From the NCBI RefSeq assembly GCF_030848495.1, contig NZ_JAVDDT010000002.1, forward strand, positions 372,001 through 436,000: 64,000 nt of DNA, read 5' to 3'. Origin of the DNA: Natronospira bacteriovora (GTDB taxonomy: Bacteria > Pseudomonadota > Gammaproteobacteria > Natronospirales > Natronospiraceae). Numbering within the stretch: position 1 is the stretch's first letter; each line of letters starts with the position of its first letter. The translations under genes and the position numbers were made by a program. Below the pieces are notes generated by a model. The model saw only the letters and a list, made by a program, of their open reading frames with translations, was not told the DNA's origin and searched no databases. Of this stretch, positions 29,399 to 40,636 are shown in pieces.

Positions 29399-32300
29399 AT
29401 GCGACTGAGCAAGATCAAACTGGCCGGATTCAAGTCCTTCGTGGATCCGACGACCATCACCTTTCCCACCGCGCTGACCGGCATCATTGGCCCCAACGGC
29501 TGCGGCAAGTCCAACGTGATTGACGCCGTGCGCTGGGTCATGGGGGAAACCTCCGCAAAACATCTGCGCGGTGCCTCCATGGCGGACGTGATCTTCAACG
29601 GCTCCACCAGCCGCAAGCCGGTTGGCACGGCCTCCATCGAGCTGGTTTTCGACAACTCCGATGGCAGCGTGGGCGGGCAGTATGCCGGTTACAACGAGAT
29701 TTCCGTGCGCCGGCAGGTCTCCCGTGATGGCACCTCCAGTTATTACCTGAACGGTTCCCGCTGTCGCCGCCGGGACATTCAGGACATCTTCCTCGGTACC
29801 GGCCTGGGTCCGCGCAGCTACGCCATCATCGAGCAGGGCATGATCAGTCGCCTGATTGAAGCCAAGCCCGAGGAACTGCGGGTCTTCCTGGAAGAGGCGG
29901 CCGGGATTTCCAAGTACAAGGAACGGCGCCGGGAGACGGAGAACCGCATCCGCCATACCCGCGAGAACCTGGATCGCCTCAGTGATCTGCGCGAGGAAGT
30001 GGAAAAGCAGCTGAACCACCTGGACCGGCAGGCGCGCACGGCCGAGAAGTACAAGGCCCTGAAGGGCGAGGAACGCGAGCTGCGGGCCCAGTTGCTGGCG
30101 CTGCGGATCGGTGATCTGGATGGGGGGCTGGAAAGTCAGGACCGGCGCCTGGCGGAGATTGAGAACCGCATGCAGGCGGAGATCAGTCACCAGCGCAGCC
30201 TGGAAAAGGATCTCGAAGCCGAACGTGAGCGCCAGGCCGAGGCCAGCGAATCCTTCAATTCGGTGCAGGCACGCTATTACAGCACCGGCGCGGAGATCAG
30301 CCGGGTCGAGCAGGCCATACAGCACGCCCGTGAACTGCGCCAGCGCCAGGTGGAAGATCTGGAGCGCGCCGAACACGCCCTGGAACAGACGCGCAGCCAC
30401 ATCCGTCGGGACGAGGAGCACCTGAGCGAGACCCGTGCCGGCCTGGAGGAAATGGAGCCTGGCCTGGAGCGACTGCGCGAGGCGGCCGAGCAGTCGGCGG
30501 TGGCCCAGGAGCAGGCGGAAGCGAAGATGAACGATTGGCAGGAGCGCTGGGACCGCTTCAGCCGTCAGGCCGGGGAGCGCCAGCAGACCGCCGAAGTGGG
30601 CCGCACCCGAATCGAGCACATGGAGAGCCAGATCCGGCGCAGCATGGAGCGGGTCGAGAAGCTGCGTCAGGAAAAGGAGCAGCTCTCCACCCAGGCCATG
30701 CAGGGCCAGCAGGAAGAACTGCGCGAGGAGCGCAGCCGCCAGGGGGAACGGCAGGAAGCCATCGCCGAGCAGCTAGACAGCGCCCGGGAAGCCCTGGAGG
30801 CCAGTCGCGGGGAGGATCGCGACCTGGGCCGTCGCCTGCATGAACGGCGCCAGGAGCTGCAGTCACTGAGTGGCCGCATCAGCTCCCTGGAGGCGCTGCA
30901 ACAGGCGGCCCTGAAGAAGGACGGAGGTGAGAGCGCGGACTGGCTGGCCCGACAGGGTCTGGAGCAGCGTCCGCGCCTGGCCGAACGCATTCAGGTGGAG
31001 AGTGGCTGGGAGCGGGCCGTTGAAACGGTTCTGGCCCATCACCTGGAAGCGGTCACGGTGGACGAAATGGCCCTGGCCCTGGATGAGTTGCCGAGCCTGG
31101 AGCGCGGTTCCGTAGGTCTGGTGACCGCATCCGGCCGCGTTGCGGGTGCCAGCGGCAGCCTGGCCGAAAAAGTGCAGGGGCCGGCCGTCCTGGGCGAGTT
31201 CCTTGCCGGCGTGCGGGTCGCCGAGAGCGTGGAGGCAGGAAATCGCCTGCGGGCAGATTTGCGTGAAGGCGAGTCAGTCATCTGCCCGGACGGCACCTGG
31301 CTGGGCCGTGAATGGCTGCGGGTAACCCGCAGTGAAGACGAGGAAGCCGGTGTCCTGGAGCGTGAGCAGACGCTCAAGCAGCTGCAGGCACGCCACCAGG
31401 CGCTTGAGGAAGAATGCGAACAGCTGACCGAGTCCCTTGAGGCGGCTCGAGGCGGTCTCAAGGAGAAGGAAGGCGCGCTTGAAGACATGCAGCGCGAGTT
31501 CAACCAGCTGCATCGCAGCAACGCCGACCTGGACGCCCGCCTGGAAGCCCTGACCTCCCGCATCGATCAGGCCAATGAGCGGCGCGAGAAGCTGGCCGCG
31601 GAGATTGCCGAGCTGGAGCAGCAGATCGACGAACAGAATACCCAGCTCAAGCAGACCCGTGGAGAGCTGGAGTCGGCGGTGGATTCCATGCAGGCCGGCG
31701 AAAGTGAACGACGCGGCCTGGAAGAAGAGCGTGACGGGCTTCGCGAACAACTGGAGGCCGCACGGCGTCAGGCCCGGGAAGACCGGGATGCCGCCCATGA
31801 ACTGGCTCTCAAGGTGGAAGCGCGGCGTTCCAGCCTGGACTCAACCCAGCGCAGCCTGGAGCGCATGCAGGCCCAGCTTGAGGACCTCAGCGCGCGTCGT
31901 ACGGCCCTGAGCGACAATCTGGAAGCCCATGTCGACCCCGTCGGTGAGCATGAAGAGCAGCTGGAGACGCTGCTGGAACGTCGCAAGCAGGTGGATGAAG
32001 AGCTGGGGCAGGCACGGCGCCAGATGGAGACCATCGACGCCGAGATCCGCGAGAAGGAGAAGCAGCGCGTCGAGCACGAGAAGAAGGCCGCCGAACTGCG
32101 TGAGGACCTGGAAAAGCTGCGGCTCGAGAGTCAGGAAGCCCGGGTCCGGCGCGAGACTCTGGTGGAGCAGCTGGAAGAGCTGGAGACGACGTTGGAGCAG
32201 GTCAAGGCGGGACTTCCGGAAGAGGCGAACGTACGCGACTGGGCCGAATCCCTGGAAGGTGTGGAGCGGCGCATCGCTCGTCTGGGCAATATCAACCTGG

Positions 32301-32896
32301 CGGCCATTGACGAGTTCCGCGAGCAGTCGGAGCGCAAGCAGTACCTGGACGCCCAGTTCGATGATCTCACCGAAGCCCTGGAGACCCTGGAAGCGGCCAT
32401 CCGCAAGATCGACCGCGAGACCCGGACCCGCTTCAAGGAGACCTTCGACAAGGTCAACAGCGGCCTCAAGGAAACCTTCCCGCGCCTCTTCGGTGGTGGC
32501 CACGCCTACCTGGAGATGACAGGCGAGGATTTGCTGGATGCCGGTGTGGCGGTAATGGCGCGCCCTCCGGGCAAGCGCAACAGCAGTATCAGTGCCCTGT
32601 CCGGCGGTGAAAAGGCTCTGACCGCCGTGGCACTGGTGTTTTCCATCTTCGAACTCAACCCGGCACCGTTCTGCATGCTGGACGAGGTGGATGCGCCGCT
32701 GGACGATGCCAATGTGGGCCGCTTCTGTGCCCTGGTGAAGGAGATGAGCGAGCGGGTCCAGTTCATCTTCATTACCCACAACAAGATCACCATGGAGCTG
32801 TCCAACCAGCTGCTGGGTGTCACCATGAACGAGCCGGGCGTCTCGCGCCTGGTCTCGGTGGATGTGGACGAGGCCGTGGAAATGGCGTCGGCCTGA
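29399..32896 (+). CDS. smc: Chromosome segregation protein SMC
   Basis: SMC is the ATPase of the bacterial condensin that folds and separates chromosomes. The protein has 1165 residues. Walker A (GPNGCGKS) is at residues 31-38, followed by a long coiled coil, a hinge at about 500-670, a second coiled coil, the signature LSGGEKALT near 1066 and Walker B (CMLDEVDAPLDDANV) near 1092. ScpA and ScpB are encoded about 11 kb away in the same direction. zipA and ligA follow, as in Pseudomonas. No MukB-type protein is seen. Confidence 0.97.
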   Translation: MRLSKIKLAGFKSFVDPTTITFPTALTGIIGPNGCGKSNVIDAVRWVMGETSAKHLRGASMADVIFNGSTSRKPVGTASIELVFDNSDGSVGGQYAGYNEISVRRQVSRDGTSSYYLNGSRCRRRDIQDIFLGTGLGPRSYAIIEQGMISRLIEAKPEELRVFLEEAAGISKYKERRRETENRIRHTRENLDRLSDLREEVEKQLNHLDRQARTAEKYKALKGEERELRAQLLALRIGDLDGGLESQDRRLAEIENRMQAEISHQRSLEKDLEAERERQAEASESFNSVQARYYSTGAEISRVEQAIQHARELRQRQVEDLERAEHALEQTRSHIRRDEEHLSETRAGLEEMEPGLERLREAAEQSAVAQEQAEAKMNDWQERWDRFSRQAGERQQTAEVGRTRIEHMESQIRRSMERVEKLRQEKEQLSTQAMQGQQEELREERSRQGERQEAIAEQLDSAREALEASRGEDRDLGRRLHERRQELQSLSGRISSLEALQQAALKKDGGESADWLARQGLEQRPRLAERIQVESGWERAVETVLAHHLEAVTVDEMALALDELPSLERGSVGLVTASGRVAGASGSLAEKVQGPAVLGEFLAGVRVAESVEAGNRLRADLREGESVICPDGTWLGREWLRVTRSEDEEAGVLEREQTLKQLQARHQALEEECEQLTESLEAARGGLKEKEGALEDMQREFNQLHRSNADLDARLEALTSRIDQANERREKLAAEIAELEQQIDEQNTQLKQTRGELESAVDSMQAGESERRGLEEERDGLREQLEAARRQAREDRDAAHELALKVEARRSSLDSTQRSLERMQAQLEDLSARRTALSDNLEAHVDPVGEHEEQLETLLERRKQVDEELGQARRQMETIDAEIREKEKQRVEHEKKAAELREDLEKLRLESQEARVRRETLVEQLEELETTLEQVKAGLPEEANVRDWAESLEGVERRIARLGNINLAAIDEFREQSERKQYLDAQFDDLTEALETLEAAIRKIDRETRTRFKETFDKVNSGLKETFPRLFGGGHAYLEMTGEDLLDAGVAVMARPPGKRNSSISALSGGEKALTAVALVFSIFELNPAPFCMLDEVDAPLDDANVGRFCALVKEMSERVQFIFITHNKITMELSNQLLGVTMNEPGVSRLVSVDVDEAVEMASA

Positions 32897-32920
32897 GCCG
32901 GCCGGCGTTGCGGACAAGGT

Positions 32921-32943
32921 GCCCCTGGCCTGAGTCAGGGGGC
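32921..32943 (+). other. Hairpin between smc and zipA
   Basis: GCCCCTG (32921-32927) pairs with CAGGGGGC (32936-32943), with one bulged G and an 8-base loop. No T run follows, so full termination is unlikely. Confidence 0.3.
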
Positions 32944-32975
32944 CCCTCCAACTCAAGACAGAAGGCGAAACATCC

Positions 32976-33917
32976 ATGCCGGAACTGCGACTCGCCCTGA
33001 TCGTCATTGCCGTTGTCCTGGTGGTGGCCGTCTACCTCTTCACCCGCTGGCAGGCCCGGCGAGGGGAGAGTGGGGGATCCTACCCGGATATCGGTGGTTC
33101 AAGCCGTCATCCGGGGTCGACCCGGCCTGGACGGGGGCGGCCGAAACTGGAAGGGGATGAGCTGCCCAGCATCCGGCCCGAGCGGCCGCGCGCGACAGGC
33201 CATGACAGGCATGAGCCGCCGTCCGAGACCCGGGTTCAGGCCCCGCCACGCCGTAGCGCCGAGCAATCGTCACCCGGTCCGGATTTCCGGCGCCAGGCCG
33301 AGGAACGGCTGGCCGGTATTCGCCGGCGTCTGTCCGCTGGCCTGGGTAGTCTCGCCGGTGATCGAGCGGCCGATGAGCCGGAGGCAGCGGAAGCTGTCGA
33401 TGCGCCGCCTGAATCGGCACATGAAGACGATCCGGCGGCTGAAGCGCTGAAAGGCTTTGATCCGGGCTCCCAGAAGATCGTCTCCCTGCATGTTCTTGCC
33501 GTTGGGCAGGACGGCCTCGATGGCGCCTTGCTGCGCAGCCAGCTGGAAGATAATGGTTGCCGCCACGGTCAGTACGACATTTTCCATCGCACCGAGCGTG
33601 CCAGCGATGGCCGGCCGTCCCTGCTGTTCAGCGTCGCCAACGTGGTCGAACCGGGGCAGTTCGATTACGAGGCCATGGAGCAGACACTTTATCGCGGGGT
33701 GACCCTGTTTGCCGTATTACCCGGCCCCTGGCCCGGTGTGGATGCCTTCAGGGAAATGCTGGGCCTGGCCCGCCAGCTGGCCGAGACCCTCGGGGGGGAG
33801 CTCCGTGATGAAGCACGCAATGCCTTTTCACGTCAGCGAGCCGGTCATATTGAAGAGCAGATCACGGAATTCGAGCGCCTGCACCGGCAGCTCGGCAGCG
33901 ATCGTCGCGGGAGCTGA
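32976..33917 (+). CDS. zipA: Cell division protein ZipA
   Basis: ZipA anchors FtsZ filaments to the inner membrane. The protein has 313 residues with the expected plan: an N-terminal membrane helix (about 5-24), a basic then disordered Pro/Arg/Ser-rich linker (25-150) and a C-terminal FtsZ-binding domain from about residue 170 (IVSLHVLAVGQDGLDGALL). Sequence conservation in the linker is low, as usual. It is placed between smc and ligA; the ligA ATG is 3 bases after its stop. Confidence 0.9.
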   Translation: MPELRLALIVIAVVLVVAVYLFTRWQARRGESGGSYPDIGGSSRHPGSTRPGRGRPKLEGDELPSIRPERPRATGHDRHEPPSETRVQAPPRRSAEQSSPGPDFRRQAEERLAGIRRRLSAGLGSLAGDRAADEPEAAEAVDAPPESAHEDDPAAEALKGFDPGSQKIVSLHVLAVGQDGLDGALLRSQLEDNGCRHGQYDIFHRTERASDGRPSLLFSVANVVEPGQFDYEAMEQTLYRGVTLFAVLPGPWPGVDAFREMLGLARQLAETLGGELRDEARNAFSRQRAGHIEEQITEFERLHRQLGSDRRGS

Positions 33918-36245
<2,328 letters not shown>

Positions 36246-36332
36246 GTGCGGCGGGCTTGCCTAAATGTGTCGATCACAGCACACTTGGCAGATATCCTTG
36301 CTGACTGTCCCCGTGGGGCAGGAGGAAGACGC

Positions 36333-36848
36333 TTGAGGCATCGGTCATTCAGGAGGCTGACACCGGCACTGGCCATCGTGCTGGCCGGCTGTGCGGGAAC
36401 CCAGCTGCCCCCCTACGGTATCCGTGAAGGGGAGCTGCCGCCCTGTGCCGATCACCGAACCTGCCTGTCCAGTCATGCGGACGAGCATGAGGCTTCACGG
36501 GTGGATTATCTGGAATATTCCCAGGCCCGGCGTGAGGCTCGCTCGACCCTGGCAGCCATCGTGCAGGGTTTTCCTGGTGCGCGTGTGGTGTCCAGCCACC
36601 GCAATTATCTGCGAGTGGAGTTCACTGGCACCGTGGCCCGTGATGGCGAGGATTTCTTCTTTGAACCCCAGTCAGTGGTGGATGAGGTCGAGTTCTACTT
36701 CCCACCGCAGCGTTCCATCATTCATGTTCGCGCGGCTGCTCGTGCCGGCCCCATCGACAAGGCGGGCGCCCGAGACCGCTTTGCCGCCCTTCAGGTTCTG
36801 ATCGAGGAATACCAGGAACGTCGCGGGCACAGCAGCCTGCGTCTCTGA
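36333..36848 (+). CDS. DUF1499 lipoprotein
   Basis: The 171-residue product begins with a short basic part and a hydrophobic stretch ending in LAGC, so C20 is the likely lipid-modified residue. The rest matches the DUF1499 plan: a Cys-containing LPPCADHRTCLSSHA opening, an Ala-rich helix with ARSTLAAIVQGFPGARVV, then FEPQSVVDEVEFYFPP and RSIIHVRAAARAG. The function of the family is unknown. I chose a TTG start at 36333 because AGGAGG lies 7 bases before it and it produces a clean lipoprotein signal; the frame's first ATG-type codon at 36246 does not. It follows ligA by 87 bases. Confidence 0.75.
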   Translation: MRHRSFRRLTPALAIVLAGCAGTQLPPYGIREGELPPCADHRTCLSSHADEHEASRVDYLEYSQARREARSTLAAIVQGFPGARVVSSHRNYLRVEFTGTVARDGEDFFFEPQSVVDEVEFYFPPQRSIIHVRAAARAGPIDKAGARDRFAALQVLIEEYQERRGHSSLRL

Positions 36849-36870
36849 CACCCCGCTTTTCCACGATGAA

Positions 36871-36898
36871 GAAAAAACGGCGGCCATGTGGCCGCCGT
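36871..36898 (-). terminator. Terminator of the yciI-bolA-ppiC genes
   Basis: ACGGCGGCCA (36877-36886) and TGGCCGCCGT (36889-36898) form a perfect 10-bp stem. Read on the minus strand the stem is followed by TTTTTTC, so it ends the minus-strand operon. The plus-strand lipoprotein gene also ends 22 bases before it and may use the same hairpin less efficiently. Confidence 0.85.
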
Positions 36899-36932
36899 CT
36901 TGTATCAGGCATTCTCGTTCTGCACCGTTTGT

Positions 36933-37748
36933 TCAGTGCTTTTCAACTTCCGCGTTCTCGCGCAGTTCGGAGACATACCGCTGTACCTTCTCCTGACGAA
37001 TGCGGTTGACCAGATCTTCGCGTACCTCCTCCATGGCCGGCGCGTCACCATCGCGACTGTCCACCACCTTCACCAGGTGCCAGCCGAAATTGGTCTCGAC
37101 CACTTCATCGCGAACAGTACCAACCTCGGTGCGGCGAACCGCCTCCGCGAAGGGGGGCACCATCTGATCGGCATTGAACCAGCCCAGGTCACCGCCATCG
37201 GTTGCCGAGCCATCCCGTGAGTATTCAGTGGCCAGATCGGCGAAATCCTCACCGGCCTGCACGCGGGCAAGCAGCTCATTGGCCAGCGTTTCATCGTCCA
37301 CCAGAATGTGTGAGGCGCGATACTCTCGTACGTCACCGAAGCGTTCATCGTAAAGAGCCTGGATTTCTTCGTCGCTGACCGGCTCGTCTTCTTCCAGTTG
37401 GCGAATCATGCGGTCGGCCAGCGTTTGCATCCGCTCCAGCGCGATCGCTGCACGAACTTCCGGATCCCGGGACAGACCGCGACGTTCGGCTTCAGCCGTC
37501 AGAAGAACCAGGTTGATGATGTGATCCGCAAGCTGATCGCGCTGTTCTGTCGGTATGCTGGCGGGATCCACGTTGGGATACTGGGCAATGAAAGCATTCA
37601 GCAGCTCTTCGGAGACGGCTTCACCATTCACGGTGGCAAGCGTGTCGCCGCCCAGGTCGCGGTAATCGTCACCCTCCCGGTCTGTGTCACCGCAGGCGGC
37701 GACAAGGAACAGGGAGCTTGCGGTCAGGCTGACTAGCAGTTTTTTCAT
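36933..37748 (-). CDS. PpiC-type peptidylprolyl isomerase lipoprotein
   Basis: This is a parvulin-type folding factor outside the cytoplasm. From the ATG at 37748 it has 271 residues and a lipoprotein signal ending in VAAC, with C19 as the lipid site. A SurA/PrsA-like N-terminal helical part (about 35-130) is followed by the PpiC domain at about 135-225 (YRASHILVDDET, GGDLGWFNADQMVPPF, NFGWHLVKV). The tail is charged. It is the last of three minus-strand genes, yciI-bolA-ppiC, an order also seen in Pseudomonas. The start at 37778 would add ten unlikely residues. Confidence 0.88.
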   Translation of the reverse strand: MKKLLVSLTASSLFLVAACGDTDREGDDYRDLGGDTLATVNGEAVSEELLNAFIAQYPNVDPASIPTEQRDQLADHIINLVLLTAEAERRGLSRDPEVRAAIALERMQTLADRMIRQLEEDEPVSDEEIQALYDERFGDVREYRASHILVDDETLANELLARVQAGEDFADLATEYSRDGSATDGGDLGWFNADQMVPPFAEAVRRTEVGTVRDEVVETNFGWHLVKVVDSRDGDAPAMEEVREDLVNRIRQEKVQRYVSELRENAEVEKH

Positions 37749-37802
37749 GATTCCCTCGTTTTGCGTCGTCATGGGCATTGAATGAGCATTAAGAAAACGT
37801 GT

Positions 37803-38084
37803 TCAGCTGTTGTCCGGTGTTTGGGCATCGATCTGCAGGGCATGAATGTCCGTCTCCATCAGCTCACCAAGGGCGTCGAAGACCATCCGGTGCCGAGCCA
37901 GTGTTTTCTGCCCCTGGAAAGCGGATGCAATGATGTGAACATGAAAGTGCCCGCGACCATCTCGCGCTCCGGGGTGCCCCACATGGAGGTGACTGTCGTC
38001 CCGGATATGGATCTGCTCGGGCGAAAGAGCCGCTTCAAGGCGTTCGCGAATGATCTGTATTCGATTGTCGTTGCTGTCGTTCAT
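37803..38084 (-). CDS. bolA: BolA family protein
   Basis: BolA proteins have a small KH-like fold, bind monothiol glutaredoxins through Fe-S clusters and affect cell shape and envelope genes in E. coli. The product has 93 residues. The conserved pattern is visible: HIRDDSHLHVGHPG, then HFHVHIIASAFQGQKTLARHRMV (shown here as the part from HFHV to HRMV), and IHALQI at the end. The invariant His in RHRMV is present. It lies between yciI and the ppiC gene, 54 bases before the latter. Confidence 0.88.
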   Translation of the reverse strand: MNDSNDNRIQIIRERLEAALSPEQIHIRDDSHLHVGHPGARDGRGHFHVHIIASAFQGQKTLARHRMVFDALGELMETDIHALQIDAQTPDNS

Positions 38085-38167
38085 GGATTGATGTCACTTT
38101 CTGTGATGGCTTTCACAGGCGCTGACATGATCCCGTCACCTGCTCTTGTCTGCGGATCTCGGCAATT

Positions 38168-38467
38168 TCAGGGCAGGGCCTTGATGAAGGGGCGAACCTC
38201 CACCGAATCGTAAACACCGGCCGCCAGATATGGATCTTCATCCGCCCATTCGCGTGCGGACTCCAGGCTGTCGAATTCGGCAATGATCACACTGCCGCTG
38301 ATGCCGGATGGCCCCGGCGCAGGGGCATCGTCACGGGGGCAGGGGCCGGCAACGAGCAGGCGCCCTTCATCCAGCAGGGCCTTCAGGCGGGCCAGGTGCG
38401 CCGGGCGTGCCTCCTGACGGGCGGCCATGCTGTCCATCTGATCATGACCGACGATGACATACCACAT
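38168..38467 (-). CDS. yciI: YciI family protein
   Basis: The 99-residue product is a ferredoxin-like-fold YciI protein, a family related to dye-decolourising and muconolactone-isomerase-type enzymes with no settled function. The opening MWYVIVGHDQMDSMAARQ, the conserved His in RPAHL and the ADEDPYLAAGVY-PFIKAL end match the family. A GGGAG site precedes the ATG. In several gammaproteobacteria it sits next to an intracellular septation gene (yciB) and bolA; yciB is not in this window. Confidence 0.88.
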   Translation of the reverse strand: MWYVIVGHDQMDSMAARQEARPAHLARLKALLDEGRLLVAGPCPRDDAPAPGPSGISGSVIIAEFDSLESAREWADEDPYLAAGVYDSVEVRPFIKALP

Positions 38468-38664
38468 GATTCATGCTCCCACCGGGTTCGGGGTCAAGGG
38501 GCCGTGAATGGGGACAAAGCCTACCACAGCTTGCTTCCCCGGCTCTCGCTCAGGTGCGCGTAGCAGCCCCCTGGTCCGTTTCCCGATCCGCTGCGTGTTA
38601 CGATTGAGAGTCACCCGGCCGGATTCGTGGCGGGTATGGGGCAAGCAGCCGCAGGGGTTTTGCG
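38468..38664. other. Divergent promoter region between yciI and yciO
   Basis: This 197-base space separates two diverging genes and must hold promoters for both. A possible plus-strand -10 box, TACGAT (38599-38604), has no good -35 partner. No gene or RNA is recognised. Confidence 0.35.
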
Positions 38665-39288
38665 ATGAGCCAGTATTTCCAGATTCACCCGGTCGATCCG
38701 CAGCCACGGCTGATTCGCCAGGCGGTTCGGATCCTGCGGGATGGCGGCGTGATCGCCTATCCCACGGATTCCATCTACGCCCTGGGCTGCATGCTGGATG
38801 CCAAGCCGGCGGTGGAGCGCATCCAGTGGCTTCGCCAGGTGGACAAGGATCACAATCTGACCCTGGTCTGCCGTGACCTGTCGGAGATCGGCAACTATGC
38901 GCGCGTGGACAATGTGGTCTTTCGCCTGCTCAAGGCCCATACCCCGGGGCCCTATACCTTCATTCTCAAGGCCACGGGCGAAGTGCCCCGGCGCCTGCAG
39001 AACCCCAAGCGCAAGACCATCGGTATCCGGGTGCCCGATAACGCCATTGTGCGCGCTTTGCTGGAAGAGCATGGTGAGCCGATTCTCAGTTCGACCCTGC
39101 TCCTGCCCGGTGATGAAATTCCCCTGAGCGACCCCGAGGACATTCGGGACCGGCTCGAGCACCACGTGGATCTGGTCATTGATGGCGGCAATTGCGGCCT
39201 CGAACCGAGCACGGTGGTGGATCTGTCGGACGGGCCTCCGCGGGTTTTGCGGCAGGGACGGGGCGATCCCGGCGTATTTCAGCCCTGA
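38665..39288 (+). CDS. yciO: YciO/YrdC family protein (L-threonylcarbamoyladenylate synthase-like)
   Basis: The 207-residue product belongs to the Sua5/YrdC/YciO family. YrdC/TsaC members make threonylcarbamoyl-AMP for the t6A tRNA modification; the role of YciO members is less clear. Conserved segments are LRDGGVIAYPTDSIYALGC near residue 27, TPGPYTFILKAT, and the RKTIGIRVPDN motif. The C-terminal GGNCGLEPSTVVDLSD is also standard. Its place upstream of trpS, scpAB and rluB points to the YciO branch. A different TsaC probably exists elsewhere. Confidence 0.85.
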   Translation: MSQYFQIHPVDPQPRLIRQAVRILRDGGVIAYPTDSIYALGCMLDAKPAVERIQWLRQVDKDHNLTLVCRDLSEIGNYARVDNVVFRLLKAHTPGPYTFILKATGEVPRRLQNPKRKTIGIRVPDNAIVRALLEEHGEPILSSTLLLPGDEIPLSDPEDIRDRLEHHVDLVIDGGNCGLEPSTVVDLSDGPPRVLRQGRGDPGVFQP

Positions 39289-39302
39289 GTGGACAGACGG
39301 CT

Positions 39303-39331
39303 ACACCCCGGGCCGGGCGTCAACGTATAAT
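39303..39331 (+). promoter_or_regulatory. Possible trpS promoter
   Basis: A perfect TATAAT lies at 39326-39331, 77 bases before the trpS start. The bases 17 upstream of it (ACACCC around 39303-39308) are a poor -35 match, so the site would need an activator or is fortuitous. Confidence 0.35.
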
Positions 39332-39407
39332 GCCGGGTTCGCCTCGGCTTTCGCCGGTCAGGCCGCTTTATTTCATCAAATCAGAGACTTGAACGAGGAG
39401 CATTGTC

Positions 39408-40625
39408 TTGGTTTCCTCCAGTGGACCGAACAACCGGATTGTTTCCGGCATGCGACCCACCGGTCGTCTGCATCTGGGCAATTATCACGGCGCCCTGAAG
39501 AACTGGGTTCGTTTGCAGCATGAATATGATTGCTTCTTCTTCGTTGCCGACTGGCATGCCCTGACCACGCACTACGAGGAAACCGGCGATATTTCCGAAC
39601 GGGCCTGGGATATGGTCATCGACTGGCTGGCCGCGGGGCTCAATCCGGGCTCCTCGACGCTGTTCATCCAGTCCCGGGTGCCGGAGCACGCCGAGCTGCA
39701 TCTGCTGCTGTCCATGATCACGCCCCTGTCGTGGCTGGAGCGTGTGCCCACCTACAAGGATCAGCAGGAAAAGCTCAAGGAGAGGGATCTGTCCACCTAC
39801 GGCTTCCTGGGTTATCCCTTGCTGCAGAGCGCGGATATTCTCATGTACAAGCCGGGGGTGGTCCCGGTGGGGGAAGATCAGGTCGCTCATGTGGAGATCA
39901 CCCGGGAAGTGGCCCGGCGCTTCAACCATATCTTCGGGCGCGAGCCGGATTTCGAAGCCAGGGCAGAGACGGCGCTAAAAAAGACTGGCAAGAAGAATGC
40001 ACGATTGTTCAATGACATGCGCAAGCGCTGGCAGGAGCAGGGTGACGAGGAAGCCCTTGAAGTGGCACGTGCCATGCTGGACAGCCAGCAGAATATCACC
40101 AAGGGAGACCGTGAACGGCTGTTCGGTTACCTGGAAGGCGGTGGTCGGGAAATTCTGGTGGAGCCGGAAGCCAGGCTGACCGAAACCCCCAAGATGCCGG
40201 GGCTGGATGGGCAGAAGATGTCCAAGTCCTATGGCAACACCATTGAATTGCGCGAATCACTGGATTCGGTGGAAGAGAAGATTCGTCGCATGCCCACAGA
40301 CCCGGCACGTGTGCGGCGCTCGGATCCGGGTACGCCGGAGAAATGCCCCGTCTGGGATTTTCACAAGGTGTATTCCGATGAGGACACCCGTGCGTGGGTT
40401 CAGAAGGGCTGCACCACGGCTGGTATCGGCTGTCTGGAATGCAAGGGCCCGGTCATCGACGCCGTGCGCAAGGAGCTGGAGCCTATCCAGGAGCGGGCCA
40501 GGGAATACGAGAACGATCCGGATACGGTGAGGGGAATCATCCAGGAGGGCTGTGAAAAGGCCAGGGCAGAAGCCCGGGAGACCCTGGATGAGGTACGTCA
40601 GGCCATGGGGTTGCAATACCGGTGA
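39408..40625 (+). CDS. trpS: Tryptophanyl-tRNA synthetase
   Basis: TrpS charges tRNA-Trp. The protein has 405 residues, longer than the 334 of E. coli but typical of the long form in Pseudomonas and Xanthomonas relatives. The HIGH-like PTGRLHLGNYHG starts at residue 17, and KMSKSYGNT lies near residue 269. The C-terminal part contains GCTTAGIGCLECK, with three Cys. The start is TTG with GAGGAG 8 bases upstream; no ATG gives the conserved N-terminus. The stop region overlaps a possible scpA start. Confidence 0.94.
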   Translation: MVSSSGPNNRIVSGMRPTGRLHLGNYHGALKNWVRLQHEYDCFFFVADWHALTTHYEETGDISERAWDMVIDWLAAGLNPGSSTLFIQSRVPEHAELHLLLSMITPLSWLERVPTYKDQQEKLKERDLSTYGFLGYPLLQSADILMYKPGVVPVGEDQVAHVEITREVARRFNHIFGREPDFEARAETALKKTGKKNARLFNDMRKRWQEQGDEEALEVARAMLDSQQNITKGDRERLFGYLEGGGREILVEPEARLTETPKMPGLDGQKMSKSYGNTIELRESLDSVEEKIRRMPTDPARVRRSDPGTPEKCPVWDFHKVYSDEDTRAWVQKGCTTAGIGCLECKGPVIDAVRKELEPIQERAREYENDPDTVRGIIQEGCEKARAEARETLDEVRQAMGLQYR

Positions 40626-40636
40626 GCGGTGATGAC